Shown: piece after piece, positions 42,093 through 50,333 of the stretch
Layout of the letters: the number at the start of each line of letters is the position of its first letter
How positions within the stretch are numbered: the first letter of the stretch is position 1
Assembly (NCBI RefSeq): GCF_002160955.1
Contig: NZ_NFLN01000017.1
Span: 1-61,646 of the forward strand
From: Gemmiger sp. An120
Lineage (GTDB): Bacteria > Bacillota > Clostridia > Oscillospirales > Ruminococcaceae
Direction: 5' to 3'
DNA length: 61,646 nt
Notes under the pieces: model-generated
Told to the model about the DNA's origin: nothing
What the model saw: only the letters and a program-made list of their open reading frames with translations
Database searches by the model: none
Translations under genes and position numbers: made by a program

Positions 42093-42767
42093 GTGCGCAA
42101 AAAATTCTTTTACTGGGAGCCGGGATTCCTTCCGTCGGTTCTGGCCATCAGCCTGCCTATCGCGCTGCAGAACGTGATCAGCCTGGGGGTCAACCTGATG
42201 GATACGATCATGCTGGGGCAGCTCAACGACCTGGCCATCACCGCGGCCAGCCTGGGCGGGCAGCCTTTCAACATCCTGAACATTCTGGGATTCGGGTTTG
42301 CCAGCGGGGCCAGCGTGCTGGTCAGCCAGTAGTGGGGCAAACGCCAGACCGAGCCGATCCGCGAACTGTTTGCCATCACCCTGCGCTGCGCGCTGGCGGG
42401 GGCGCTTCTGTTCACCGTGGTCTGCGGCTTGTTTCCGGAAACGATCATGGGGCTGTACTCCCGCGATCCCCAGGTGATCCAGGCGTCGGCGGCCTATCTG
42501 CAGGTGCTCAGCGCCAGCTTTATCCTGTTCAGCTTCTCCAACTGTTATATCATGTGCCTGCGCGGAGTGGAACAGGTCAACATCAGCATGGTGGTGTACG
42601 GCACCATGTGGCTGGTATCGGTGCCCATGGGCCTGCTGGCGGGCTTTGTCTGGAAACTGGACCCGCCGTTTGTTTTTCTTTTGATGCGCTGCGACTATCT
42701 GGCGCAGCTGCTGCTAGGAGGGCTTCGCCTGCGCAGCGGCCGCTGGATCCGCGTGATGACCCGATAA
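42093..42767 (+). pseudogene. MATE-family efflux pump remnant (nonsense codon and internal deletion)
   Basis: The frame from GTG 42093 (AAAGGAG upstream) reads as the start of a MATE transporter: LAISLPIALQNVISLGVNLMDTIMLG and GFGFASGASVLVSQ, then a TAG at 42330-42332. The same frame goes on with WGKRQTEPIRELF through the end of the first half (YIMCLRGVEQVNISMVVYG), then jumps directly to what looks like the last helix and C-terminus (FLLMRCDYLAQL and RLRSGRWIRVMTR). Total length is 225 codons against about 450 in the family, so roughly half the protein is missing. Two separate lesions make function unlikely. Confidence 0.85.
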
Positions 42768-42810
42768 AACAACAGCGCCCGAAACGTCTGTTTCGGGCGC
42801 TGTTGTTTTT
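42768..42810. terminator. Convergent terminator between the MATE remnant and vanY-like gene
   Basis: A perfect 18-bp stem (42768-42785 with 42790-42807) and a T run. A-rich on the other side, so it acts both ways. Confidence 0.9.
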
Positions 42811-42811
42811 G

Positions 42812-43513
42812 TCAGTCGGCGTATACCGAGTCGATACCCAGATACTCTTCCAGGCACAGGCCGCTCTCATACACAGCGGCGGCGGTCTCCTTGCCCAGAT
42901 ACCGCACATGCCAGGGTTCGTATTTGTAGCCGGTGATCTCCACCTTGTCGGCAGGATACCGGATGATGAAACCGTATTCATGGGCGTGGGCGGCCAGCCA
43001 TTCCGCCTCGGGGGTGCCGATGAAAGCGTCGCTGACCTCGTTCAGGTCAAAGGCCAGACCGGTCTGGTGCTCGGAATGGCCCGGCCGGGCCGAGTAGGTA
43101 TCGGCTTCTTCCTTTCCATCCCGGTCCACATACCGCTGGTACAGTTTTGCCTGGTAGTCATAGGAGCGGAACCCGGACGCAATGTACAGATTGATGCCGT
43201 CCTCCGCGGCGCCGGCGGCCATTTCCTCAAAGGCGGACTGGGCCTCTTCCGATACGCCGGGGGCATAGTCGGCGGGCAGGCCGTAGCTTTTGTTGGCAAT
43301 CAGAATGCCGTTTACGTAGGTGACCCCATCCACCACCTGAATGTCGGGGGTGGGTTCGGGGGTCACTTCAGGGGTAGGTTCCGCCGTGGGTTCGGCGGTG
43401 GGGGCCGCTGTGGGCGCTGCCGTGGGGTCGGGCGGCACCGTTTCGGCCGGAGCCGAGCAGGCAGCGGCACAGAGCACCAGCGCCAGCACAGGGACAAATC
43501 GGATCAAACGCAT
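42812..43513 (-). CDS. VanY-like D-Ala-D-Ala carboxypeptidase lipoprotein
   Basis: Protein of 233 aa. A lipoprotein signal peptide ends LVLCAAAC (lipidated Cys19). A linker of repeated PTAAPTAE/PTPE units (about 27-57) probably spans the wall. The catalytic domain (about 85-225) has the M15B zinc motif GHSEHQTGLAFDLN (SxHxxGxxxD), ASGFRSYDYQ and the final EPWHVRYLG. It trims the terminal D-Ala of peptidoglycan stem peptides. It stands alone, not in a vancomycin cluster, so a wall-maturation role is more likely than resistance. A TATAAT -10 lies at 43572-43577 on the minus strand. Confidence 0.92.
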   Translation of the reverse strand: MRLIRFVPVLALVLCAAACSAPAETVPPDPTAAPTAAPTAEPTAEPTPEVTPEPTPDIQVVDGVTYVNGILIANKSYGLPADYAPGVSEEAQSAFEEMAAGAAEDGINLYIASGFRSYDYQAKLYQRYVDRDGKEEADTYSARPGHSEHQTGLAFDLNEVSDAFIGTPEAEWLAAHAHEYGFIIRYPADKVEITGYKYEPWHVRYLGKETAAAVYESGLCLEEYLGIDSVYAD

Positions 43514-43622
43514 GGTAAAAATCTCCTTTTGTTGCGGAATGGCCGCACCCGCCGGGTGAGCCTTGCATTGAATTATACGAGCAAGCCCCCGATTTTATTG
43601 CCAAATCTGCCGATAAACAGGA

Positions 43623-43654
43623 CAGGGGCCGGACGGAAATCCGTCCGGCCCCTG
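43623..43654. terminator. GC-rich hairpin in the vanY-ROK gap
   Basis: A 15-bp perfect stem (43623-43637 with 43640-43654). It has no strong U tail on either strand, so termination of the ROK-gene transcript is plausible but not certain. The gap 43514-43997 otherwise holds the vanY promoter and the first copy of the direct repeat below. Confidence 0.5.
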
Positions 43655-43704
43655 CCGCCAAAGGAAGAAAATATGGGAAAAAGTTGATAGCAATTTTAAA
43701 ACCA

Positions 43705-43831
43705 GCGCGCAATGCGCGCCGCTGCGCAGCAGGCTCCTGCCGGGCCAAAGCCCGCAGCCCCGCCAAGGTGCGGAGAACTTACTTGCTCTCCGGCAGGCTG
43801 GCGGCGGCGGAACTCTGGCCCACACGGCGGG
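43705..43831. repeat. Direct repeat copy A (duplicates the 3' end of the ROK gene)
   Basis: About 127 bp, nearly identical to 43924-44050 at a constant offset of 219 bp with roughly ten differences. On the minus strand it carries a second copy of the gene tail RRVGQSSAAASLPESK plus stop, then about 75 bp of the downstream sequence. Confidence 0.9.
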
Positions 43832-43923
43832 GAGCGGCGCTCCGCAAAGCGGCCCGGTCGGGCCGGTGCGCGGCAAGAGCCGCCCCCTTGCGTGAGGGGC
43901 AAGAGGCCGGCGTGCCCGGTACG

Positions 43924-44050
43924 GCGCGCGGTGCGCGCCGCTGCGCAGCAGGCTCCTGCCGGGCCAAGGCCCGCAGCCCCGCCAAGGTGCGGAAAACTTA
44001 CTTGCTCTCCGGCAGGCTGGCGGCGGCGCTGGACTGACCCACACGGCGGG
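43924..44050. repeat. Direct repeat copy B (covers the end of the ROK gene)
   Basis: The copy that contains the true C-terminus and stop codon of the ROK-like gene (43998-44050) and the sequence just downstream. The 92 bp between the copies (43832-43923) are GC-rich and have no gene. Confidence 0.9.
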
Positions 44051-45401
44051 TCATCTCGTCCGGCGCTTCGGGACGGAAGGACACCTCGGGGTACTCCTCG
44101 TCCATCACGCGGGCCGCGGTGGCCAGGATGATGTCGCCGCCCTTGCCGCTCATGACACGGCCCATCATCTGTACGTGATGGATGTCATAGAACTGGGCGT
44201 ACAGGCCCATGGTGTGGCCCAGATAGACGCCGATGCTCTCGTAGACCTTAACGGCGCGGGGATCGTCCTCAGCCATCAGGCCCTGCACAACCTTCAGCTT
44301 GGCAGCGGGGGCGTCCTCTTCGTTCAGTTCGATACCGGCACGGGGGGCCAGCTTGATCACGCTGTCCTGGCTGAAGTACTTCACGCCGCAGCCGATGTCG
44401 CCGCTCCACTCGTCGGCCATGGCATCGGGCTGTGCGTCCACCGGAGCAAACGCCAGCTCGTTCAGCCAGCCGCAGATGTTGCCGTCCGCGTCCACGTAGC
44501 CCACAGCTTCGCTGGTGCCCATGGCGATACCCATGATGCCGTTCTCGCCCAGGCCCATGGCACCGGCCAGCGCGCTCACGTCGCCGTCGTTGGCCACAAC
44601 CACGGGGATCTCGTAGCCCAGCATGCGGCCCAGATCCTCGGCAGCGCGGGTGTAGATGTTCTTGACCTTGGCGTCAAAGTCTTCCTTGCCCACCTTGATG
44701 AACAGGCTGGCCACCATGCACTTGTTGTCGATGTACACGCCCGCGCTGGACACGCCGATGCCGTCCACCTTGCGGCCCTTTTCCATGATCTTGGCCGCGG
44801 CGGTCTGCATGGCGGCCAGGATGCCCACATAGTGGTAGCTGGGATCGCTGATGGTCTTGGGATACCACACAACCTCTTCGCTGTAGATGGTCTCGCCGTC
44901 GATCACAGCGCTGACCTTCCGGTCGGATCCGCCGGCGTCAAAGCCGATGCGGGCGCCGGTGGTGTGACGGCCCACGCTCTCCGCCTTCTGGAACGGAGCA
45001 GGACGCTGATCGTAGGGCAGGCTGACCACTTCAAAGGCACGCTCGTACACGTTCTCCATGAAGTCCTTGTCAAAGGCGCGGCTGCCGTCAACGCTGTACG
45101 CCTTGCGCACGGTCTCGGCCAGGGCGTCGTCGCCGCAGATGTACACCTTGAAACCGCCCCAGCTCCACAGCAGGAACTTGACCATGCGGTCCACAAAGTA
45201 CTCGTCGGCTTCCTTCATCTCCGGGGTGCCGTGCACCTTGCACTCCCAGGTGCCGATCTGGCCGCCGCTGCGTTCCACAGCGATGCACAGGGGCTTTTCC
45301 GCACCGGTGGCGTAGTGCTTGAAGAACAGGCCCAGAGGCACAAAGCCCTGGTCCAGTTCGGGCAGATTCTTGACGGGGATCTCCACATTCAGAAATTTCA
45401 T
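43998..45401 (-). CDS. ROK-like/BadF-type sugar kinase family protein
   Basis: Actin-fold (ASKHA) protein of 467 aa. A sizeable N-terminal extension (about 1-140) precedes the kinase-like core, which shows the phosphate-1 loop GFDAGGSDRKVSAV, VDGIGVSSAGVY, VVVANDGDVSALAGAMG (catalytic Asp) and MGTSEAVGYVD. The typical ROK zinc motif was not found. It probably phosphorylates a sugar or senses one; the substrate is unknown. ATG 45401 follows AAAGGAAG. The last 17 residues lie in direct repeat B and a second copy follows downstream. Confidence 0.75.
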   Translation of the reverse strand: MKFLNVEIPVKNLPELDQGFVPLGLFFKHYATGAEKPLCIAVERSGGQIGTWECKVHGTPEMKEADEYFVDRMVKFLLWSWGGFKVYICGDDALAETVRKAYSVDGSRAFDKDFMENVYERAFEVVSLPYDQRPAPFQKAESVGRHTTGARIGFDAGGSDRKVSAVIDGETIYSEEVVWYPKTISDPSYHYVGILAAMQTAAAKIMEKGRKVDGIGVSSAGVYIDNKCMVASLFIKVGKEDFDAKVKNIYTRAAEDLGRMLGYEIPVVVANDGDVSALAGAMGLGENGIMGIAMGTSEAVGYVDADGNICGWLNELAFAPVDAQPDAMADEWSGDIGCGVKYFSQDSVIKLAPRAGIELNEEDAPAAKLKVVQGLMAEDDPRAVKVYESIGVYLGHTMGLYAQFYDIHHVQMMGRVMSGKGGDIILATAARVMDEEYPEVSFRPEAPDEMTRRVGQSSAAASLPESK

Positions 45402-45557
45402 GAGGCAGCTTCCTTTCTTCCTTTTGGGGGGCGGCGCTGAGACCGGCCGCTTGTCGTTACTTCTATTGTAAACGTCCCCGGACCCAGCGTCTTGTCCCGG
45501 CAGGCCGACTTTTTTGCATTTTCGTCCATTGCCCCTCTGTGCGGCGGAGACGGAAGG

Positions 45558-45566
45558 TGCTATAAT
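45558..45566 (+). promoter_or_regulatory. Extended -10 promoter of the YhcH-family gene
   Basis: TGCTATAAT, perfect extended -10, 54 bp before the start codon. On the minus strand a TACAAT (45470-45465) may be the -10 of the ROK-like gene. Confidence 0.6.
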
Positions 45567-45619
45567 CAATCTATAGAACAAAACCGGGCCGTCTGCGGCC
45601 TGCCAGGGAGGAAACCACA

Positions 45620-46072
45620 ATGTTGTACGACCGTTTGGAAAACATCGAGCAGTATACCGGCCTGTTTGAAAATCTGGACACCGCCATCGCCTATATCGCG
45701 GAGCATGACCTGGACGAGCTGCCCGAGGGCCGCACCGACATCGACGGGGACAAGGTGTATGTCAAGGTGACCGAGTCGGACACCGCGCCCTCCGAGGACC
45801 GGGAGTTCGAGATGCACGAGAAGTACATCGACATCCAGATCGATTTGTCCGGCGTGGAGCTGTTTGAGGTGGCGCTGGGCGAGCTGGAGGAGAGCGCTCC
45901 CTACGACGAAACTACCGACGCAGCGCTGTACAAGGCCCCGCTGAGCTGCGCCGGCGTGCTGGGAGAGGATCGTTTTGTGATCTTCATGACCAACGAGGCC
46001 CACAAGGCGCTGGTGCGGGCGGCCGGCTGCGACCGGGTGCGCAAAGCGATCTTCAAGGTGGCGCGGGACTGA
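45620..46072 (+). CDS. YhcH/YjgK/YiaL family protein (DUF386)
   Basis: Cupin-fold protein of 150 aa. Family features are LDTAIAYIAEHDL, EFEMHEKYIDIQI with the conserved His and acidic residues, and FVIFMTNEAHKALV. Members include TabA and EbgC and are associated with sugar (often sialic acid or beta-galactoside) use, probably as anomerases or hydrolases. GGGAGG precedes ATG 45620. It is divergent from the ROK-like kinase gene, which fits a shared sugar pathway. Confidence 0.9.
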   Translation: MLYDRLENIEQYTGLFENLDTAIAYIAEHDLDELPEGRTDIDGDKVYVKVTESDTAPSEDREFEMHEKYIDIQIDLSGVELFEVALGELEESAPYDETTDAALYKAPLSCAGVLGEDRFVIFMTNEAHKALVRAAGCDRVRKAIFKVARD

Positions 46073-46095
46073 CCCGCCGCCTTTGGCAGCAACGA

Positions 46096-46133
46096 AAAAC
46101 GGGACGTGCCGCACAGCCGGCGCGTCCCGTTTT
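46096..46133. terminator. Convergent terminator
   Basis: A 16-bp stem (46096-46111 with 46118-46133, one G-U pair) with A and T runs outside, between the converging YhcH-family and spoIID genes. Confidence 0.88.
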
Positions 46134-46134
46134 G

Positions 46135-47181
46135 CTATTCCTGTACCAACTGCGTGCCCGGATAATACCAGGCCAGAATGTCGGCGCAGCTTTTGCCCTC
46201 CAGTGCCATGCCCCGGGCGCCCCATTGGCTCAGGCCTACCCCGTGCCCGTAGCCGTGGGTGGTGACCGAGAAGGTCCGGTCGGCGTACTGCACCGTAAAG
46301 GCGGCGCTGCGCAGCCCCAGCGCCCCCCGCAGCTCGATGCCGGAAAGCTCGGCCCCGGCCACCGGCTGGGTGGCTACGTATCCCGCCGCCGTCAGGGTGG
46401 GGGCGCCGAACCAGCCCGACGGGTCGCCGGAAAGATCCAGCCCCCGGTCGGCAAAATTCAGCTGCAAAGCGTCGGTCATCTGTTGTACCGTATAGGTAAC
46501 GGTCACCTCCCAGCCGTCGGCCGCGGTGTCCCAGGGGCTGTCCACCCCCTGCAGATAGGGCAGCGCCTCGGTCCACACGTTCTGGCTGGCCTCGGTGGCC
46601 CCGCAGCTGGAGGCATGGTAGCAGCAGGCCGCCGCCGCACCCTCCCACTGTACCACCCGGCCCTCCACCTGATCGGCCAGGGCGGCCAGGCGCTGGTAGT
46701 TGGCCTCAAAATCCACGCCCCAGTAGCTTTCCAGCACCTCCCGGGTCATGAAGCCCTGGCGGCGCGCCGGGTTGGCGGACAGGTCGTGGGCTTGTCCGGC
46801 GGCGCGGGCGGTCTGCTGCTGGAACAGCGCGTAGCTCCAGGCCGCCACCATCTGGGCCTTGATGGCCTCGTCCGGCCAGTCGGCGGGCAGTTCCGCGGCT
46901 GCCGCCCCGATCCGGTAATCCCGGGCGGAGACGGTCAGAATCTCCCCGGAGGCCTCGTCCAGCACCCGCAGCGTATCGGCGGCGGGGGTGGGGGTGGCTG
47001 TGGCGGCGGGCGAGGGGCTGACCGGCTCCCCGTTTCCGGACGGCTCGTCCGGCGCGGGGGTAGCGGCGGGCCCGGTCAGCGGGGCGCCGGGTAAGGACGC
47101 TTCCGCCAACAGCAGGCCACCCACCGGGATCAGCCAGGTAAGCAAGGCAAAGGTCAGCATGCACAACAGAGTTTTCTTCAT
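46135..47181 (-). CDS. spoIID: SpoIID/LytB-domain protein
   Basis: Protein of 348 aa. An N-terminal signal/anchor helix (about 5-25) is followed by a Pro/Ala-rich linker (about 30-68) and the SpoIID domain (about 72-348): DYRIGAAAAELPADWPDEAIKAQMVAAWSYA (family core), YHASSCGATE, and the C-terminal THGYGHGVGLSQWGARGMA. SpoIID is a lytic transglycosylase that acts on peptidoglycan during engulfment in spore formers. Catalytic Glu candidates are in ELPADWPDE. ATG 47181 has GGAGG upstream; a longer open frame is rejected for that reason. It is monocistronic and divergent from citrate synthase. Confidence 0.88.
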   Translation of the reverse strand: MKKTLLCMLTFALLTWLIPVGGLLLAEASLPGAPLTGPAATPAPDEPSGNGEPVSPSPAATATPTPAADTLRVLDEASGEILTVSARDYRIGAAAAELPADWPDEAIKAQMVAAWSYALFQQQTARAAGQAHDLSANPARRQGFMTREVLESYWGVDFEANYQRLAALADQVEGRVVQWEGAAAACCYHASSCGATEASQNVWTEALPYLQGVDSPWDTAADGWEVTVTYTVQQMTDALQLNFADRGLDLSGDPSGWFGAPTLTAAGYVATQPVAGAELSGIELRGALGLRSAAFTVQYADRTFSVTTHGYGHGVGLSQWGARGMALEGKSCADILAWYYPGTQLVQE

Positions 47182-47272
47182 CCCATCCTCCGGCGGGCTG
47201 CTTGCAATTTGGCCCAAAACCTTGTACACTACATACCATAGAGGGAAACACTTTAGAAAGGGGAAGTATGGT

Positions 47273-48640
47273 ATGTCCACAGAAGTACCGATCCTGGACC
47301 CACAGTCCATGACCATCCTATGCAATGAGTATCTGAAAAATAACTACATTGACCCGGAAACCAGCGAACGCCTGGGCGTAAAGCGGGGCCTTCGCAATCC
47401 GGACGGCACCGGTGTGCTGGCGGGCCTGACCAACGTCTGTGACGTTATCGGCTACGAAAAAGAGCCGGACGGCACGGTGCGGCCCATTCCGGGCAAGCTG
47501 ATCTACCGGGGCATTGACATCCGGGAGATCGTGCGGGAGGCGCTGGAGAAGGATCGCTTCGTATTTGAAGAGATCATCTGGCTGCTGCTGTTCGGCAGCC
47601 TGCCCCGGCAGGCGGAGCTGGCCCAGTTCTGCCACCTGCTGGAGGAGCACCGGGCCCTGCCCGACGGCTTTGCCGAGGACATGATCATGAAGGCCCCCAG
47701 CCCGAACATCATGAACAAGATGGCCCGCAGCGTGCTGGCCCTGTACAGCTATGACCCGGACGCGGAGGATCTGAGCCTGGGCAACATTCTGCAGCAGTCG
47801 GTGAACCTGATCGCGGGGCTGCCCACCATCATGGTGAACGCCTACCAGGTCAAGCGCCGGGTCTATGACAAGCAGAGCATGTTCTTCCATCTGCCCCAGA
47901 TCGGGCAGAGCACCGCGGAGCATATCCTGTCCACCTACCGGGCGGACCAGAAGTTCACCCACGCGGAAGCCAAGCTGCTGGACCTGTGTTTGGCGGTGCA
48001 CGCCGACCACGGCGGCGGCAACAACTCCACCTTTGCCTGCCGGGTGCTGTCCAGCTCCGGCACCGATACCTATTCGGCCATCGCGGCGGCCATCGGCAGC
48101 CTGAAAGGCCCCAAGCACGGCGGCGCCAACCTGAAGGTGATGCAGCAGCTGCGGGTCATCCAGCAGGGGGTGGAGAACCACCGGGACGAGGATGAAGTGC
48201 GGGAGTTCCTGCGCCGTATCATCCGCAAAAAGGAAGGGGACGGCAGCGGCCTGATCTACGGTATGGGCCATGCGGTCTACACCATCAGCGACCCGCGTGC
48301 GCTGATCCTGCGGGAGAATGCCCGGGAACTGGCCTACGAGAAAGGCTTTGAGGACGAGTTTGACCTGCTGTGCCTGGTGGAGAAGCTGGGCCCGGAGGTG
48401 TTTGCCCAGGAGAAGGGCAGCAAGACCGTCTGCGCCAATGTGGACCTGTACAGCGGCCTGATCTACAAGATGCTGGGCATCTCGGAGGATCTGTTCACCC
48501 CGCTGTTTGCCATCAGCCGTATTCCGGGCTGGTGCGCCCACCGGATCGAAGAGGTGGTGTTCGCCAACCGGATCATGCGCCCGGCCTACAAGTATCTGGG
48601 CGTGCGTCAGAAATACAAAACCATCGAGGAGCGCAAATGA
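47273..48640 (+). CDS. gltA: Citrate synthase
   Basis: Enzyme of 455 aa that condenses acetyl-CoA and oxaloacetate. Active-site regions are visible: LAVHADHGGGNNSTFACRV (His), GSLKGPKHGGANLKVM (His of SLKGPxHGGAN) and YGMGHAVYTISDPRA. The length and N-terminal extension are typical of Clostridial citrate synthases that feed glutamate synthesis. ATG 47273 follows AAAGGGGAAG; the longer open frame upstream overlaps the divergent spoIID gene and is rejected. It overlaps the next gene by 4 nt. Confidence 0.95.
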   Translation: MSTEVPILDPQSMTILCNEYLKNNYIDPETSERLGVKRGLRNPDGTGVLAGLTNVCDVIGYEKEPDGTVRPIPGKLIYRGIDIREIVREALEKDRFVFEEIIWLLLFGSLPRQAELAQFCHLLEEHRALPDGFAEDMIMKAPSPNIMNKMARSVLALYSYDPDAEDLSLGNILQQSVNLIAGLPTIMVNAYQVKRRVYDKQSMFFHLPQIGQSTAEHILSTYRADQKFTHAEAKLLDLCLAVHADHGGGNNSTFACRVLSSSGTDTYSAIAAAIGSLKGPKHGGANLKVMQQLRVIQQGVENHRDEDEVREFLRRIIRKKEGDGSGLIYGMGHAVYTISDPRALILRENARELAYEKGFEDEFDLLCLVEKLGPEVFAQEKGSKTVCANVDLYSGLIYKMLGISEDLFTPLFAISRIPGWCAHRIEEVVFANRIMRPAYKYLGVRQKYKTIEERK

Positions 48641-49437
48641 AACGAGCCGTCACCGTCCTGGCGGCGCTGGTGTGCCTGGCTGCCGGCGCGGTGCGTGGAC
48701 TGGATCTTTCTGCATACAATGACTGGAGCACCGGGTTTGTGACCTGGGGCTCGGTCTGGACCCGATATGGGGTGCTGGCCGGCGTGCTGGTGCTGGCCGG
48801 GGTGACCGCGCTGGTGCAGACACCGGGCCCTTACCGGATCACGGCGCCCAGCCGCGGCCTGGGGGTGTTCGGCCTGCTGGCGTCGGTGCTGTTCGCCGCC
48901 TATGCGGGCGGCCAGGTCATGCTGCTCTGGCCGGAGCGGGACTGGTTCGGCCTGGTGCAGGCGGTGCTGTTTTTCCTCACCGGCCTGTGGCTGCTGCTGA
49001 CCGGCCTGGCCCATCTGGGCGAGGAGCTGACCCCGCCCACCCACAGCGCGGTGCTGGGGGTAGGGGCCACGCTGGGCTTCTATCTGCTCACGGTGGGGCG
49101 GTTCGGCTTTGCCCCCTCCAGTGTGGAGCGGATCGGCCCCACGGTGGAGGTGTTCAGCGCCCTGCTGGCGCTGCTGCTCTCCACGGCGCTGGTGCGTCTG
49201 CTGTATGTGGGGCAGGTGCGGTCGGGCCGGTGGCTGTACTTTTTGGGGTTTGCCGCGTTTTTCCTCTGCACCTGCCTGGAACTGCCCCAGACCTTCCTCT
49301 CCTGGCGCAACGGCGCCGACGGGCTGGCGGATCTGGCGCTGAGCCTGTTGCTGGCCCTGATCGGGCTGGCGGGCCTGGGCGCGGCCTGGGCGGTGTCCGG
49401 CCAGCAGGAGGATACACTGCCGGACGAGGACGACTGA
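48637..49437 (+). CDS. Polytopic membrane protein of unknown function
   Basis: Protein of 266 aa with about seven predicted membrane helices (about 5-20, 38-57, 72-92, 104-126, 138-157, 170-188, 198-216 and 230-250 are hydrophobic) and an acidic C-terminal tail (EDTLPDEDD). No family was recognised. It is joined to citrate synthase by an ATGA overlap and has GAGGAG upstream, so both are made together. A link to citrate metabolism is not shown. Confidence 0.8.
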   Translation: MKRAVTVLAALVCLAAGAVRGLDLSAYNDWSTGFVTWGSVWTRYGVLAGVLVLAGVTALVQTPGPYRITAPSRGLGVFGLLASVLFAAYAGGQVMLLWPERDWFGLVQAVLFFLTGLWLLLTGLAHLGEELTPPTHSAVLGVGATLGFYLLTVGRFGFAPSSVERIGPTVEVFSALLALLLSTALVRLLYVGQVRSGRWLYFLGFAAFFLCTCLELPQTFLSWRNGADGLADLALSLLLALIGLAGLGAAWAVSGQQEDTLPDEDD

Positions 49438-49456
49438 TAATTCTGTATACAGACAA

Positions 49457-49492
49457 AACAAGGCCCTGCCGCAAAAGCGGCAGGGCCTTGTT
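49457..49492. terminator. Convergent terminator
   Basis: A perfect 16-bp stem (49457-49472 with 49477-49492), loop AAAA, with the stronger U tail on the minus strand. Confidence 0.88.
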
Positions 49493-49503
49493 CCTTGTGT
49501 TTC

Positions 49504-50142
49504 TCAGAATCCCAGAGGTTCGCCCACAAACAGCACCTTGACCCGGTCCGGATCCCGCTGGAAGGCCGTGATCAGGGCGTTGCAGCAGATGCGGGCGGGG
49601 GAGTGGCAGTTCTGGCAGCGCCCGCTCTCGGCGCAGGGGGTGTCGCAGTTCAGCCGGACGGTGTTGGCCGGGGCGGCGATGGTCTGTACCCGGGCCATGG
49701 CCTCGTCCAGATCCCGCACGATCTTGTTGCAGCCCACGATCACCAGCACATGGGCCGGGCCGAACGCGATGGCGGCCACCCGGTTGGAGTTGCCGTCCAC
49801 GTTGTACAGCTTGCCGTCCTCGGTCACGGCGTTGCTGCTGGTCAGGTACCAGTCGGCACTGAAAACCTCCCGGTACAGTTTGCCGATCTCCTCCGGGCCG
49901 TTTGCCTTGCTCCGGTCCAGATAGCGGTAATCGCCCTGGGCCAGCAGATCGGTCACGCCGCACTCGCTCAGGGTGGCGGAACCGCCGTGAGATACGCTGC
50001 ACCCGGCGGGCAGCATCTCCTTGACAAAGGCGGGCACCTGGTCCGCCCGCTCACAATAAAAGGCCTGCATCTGGTTGCGCTGCACCGCGGCCATGGCCCG
50101 GCGGATGCGCTTTTCCATCACCGATTGTACTGCTTCGTTCAT
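49504..50142 (-). CDS. LUD-domain protein (LutC/DUF162-like)
   Basis: Protein of 212 aa with the LUD fold: EKRIRRAMAAVQRNQMQAFYC, SVSHGGSATLSECGV, DWYLTSSNAVTEDGKLYNVDG and VLVIVGCNKIV. Cysteines cluster near the C-terminus (NCDTPCAESGRCQNCHSPARICC). LUD proteins take part in lactate use or related redox chemistry, but many stand-alone Clostridial copies are uncharacterised. The Cys cluster could bind metal. ATG 50142 has GGAGGAG upstream. It is monocistronic. Confidence 0.88.
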   Translation of the reverse strand: MNEAVQSVMEKRIRRAMAAVQRNQMQAFYCERADQVPAFVKEMLPAGCSVSHGGSATLSECGVTDLLAQGDYRYLDRSKANGPEEIGKLYREVFSADWYLTSSNAVTEDGKLYNVDGNSNRVAAIAFGPAHVLVIVGCNKIVRDLDEAMARVQTIAAPANTVRLNCDTPCAESGRCQNCHSPARICCNALITAFQRDPDRVKVLFVGEPLGF

Positions 50143-50247
50143 TGCTTTCTCCTCCCATTCTGTGCGGGTATGCCCGGCGCGCGGCGGGGCACACTGTTCC
50201 TGGAGACACCGGTTTGCGGTCAAACCCGGTAAACCTTGTATGATTCC

Positions 50248-50299
50248 ATTATAGCAGATGGGTCAAGATGGTTGACAGAAAGGCGGGAGTGTGTAGAAT
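50248..50299. promoter_or_regulatory. Divergent promoters: LUD gene and peroxiredoxin-like gene
   Basis: Plus strand: TTGACA (50272-50277), 16 bp, then TAGAAT (50294-50299). Minus strand: TATAAT (50253-50248) with an extended TGC. The plus -10 overlaps ATG 50298, which excludes that ATG as the start. Confidence 0.75.
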
Positions 50300-50333
50300 G
50301 AATAAGAGAGTATATTTTTCGGAGGTGCCTTCC

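Noticed and set aside
42332-43687. Plus-strand open frame of 451 codons after the MATE remnant
   Set aside because: It is out of frame with the pump and crosses a terminator and the vanY-like gene on the other strand; composition is antisense-like.
43832-43923. Spacer between direct repeats as a small RNA gene
   Set aside because: GC-rich with possible hairpins, but no promoter, no terminator and no known RNA family signature.
50298-50333. ATG 50298 as start of the peroxiredoxin-like gene
   Set aside because: It overlaps the -10 TAGAAT, so it would lie upstream of the transcript; GTG 50334 follows GGAGG.
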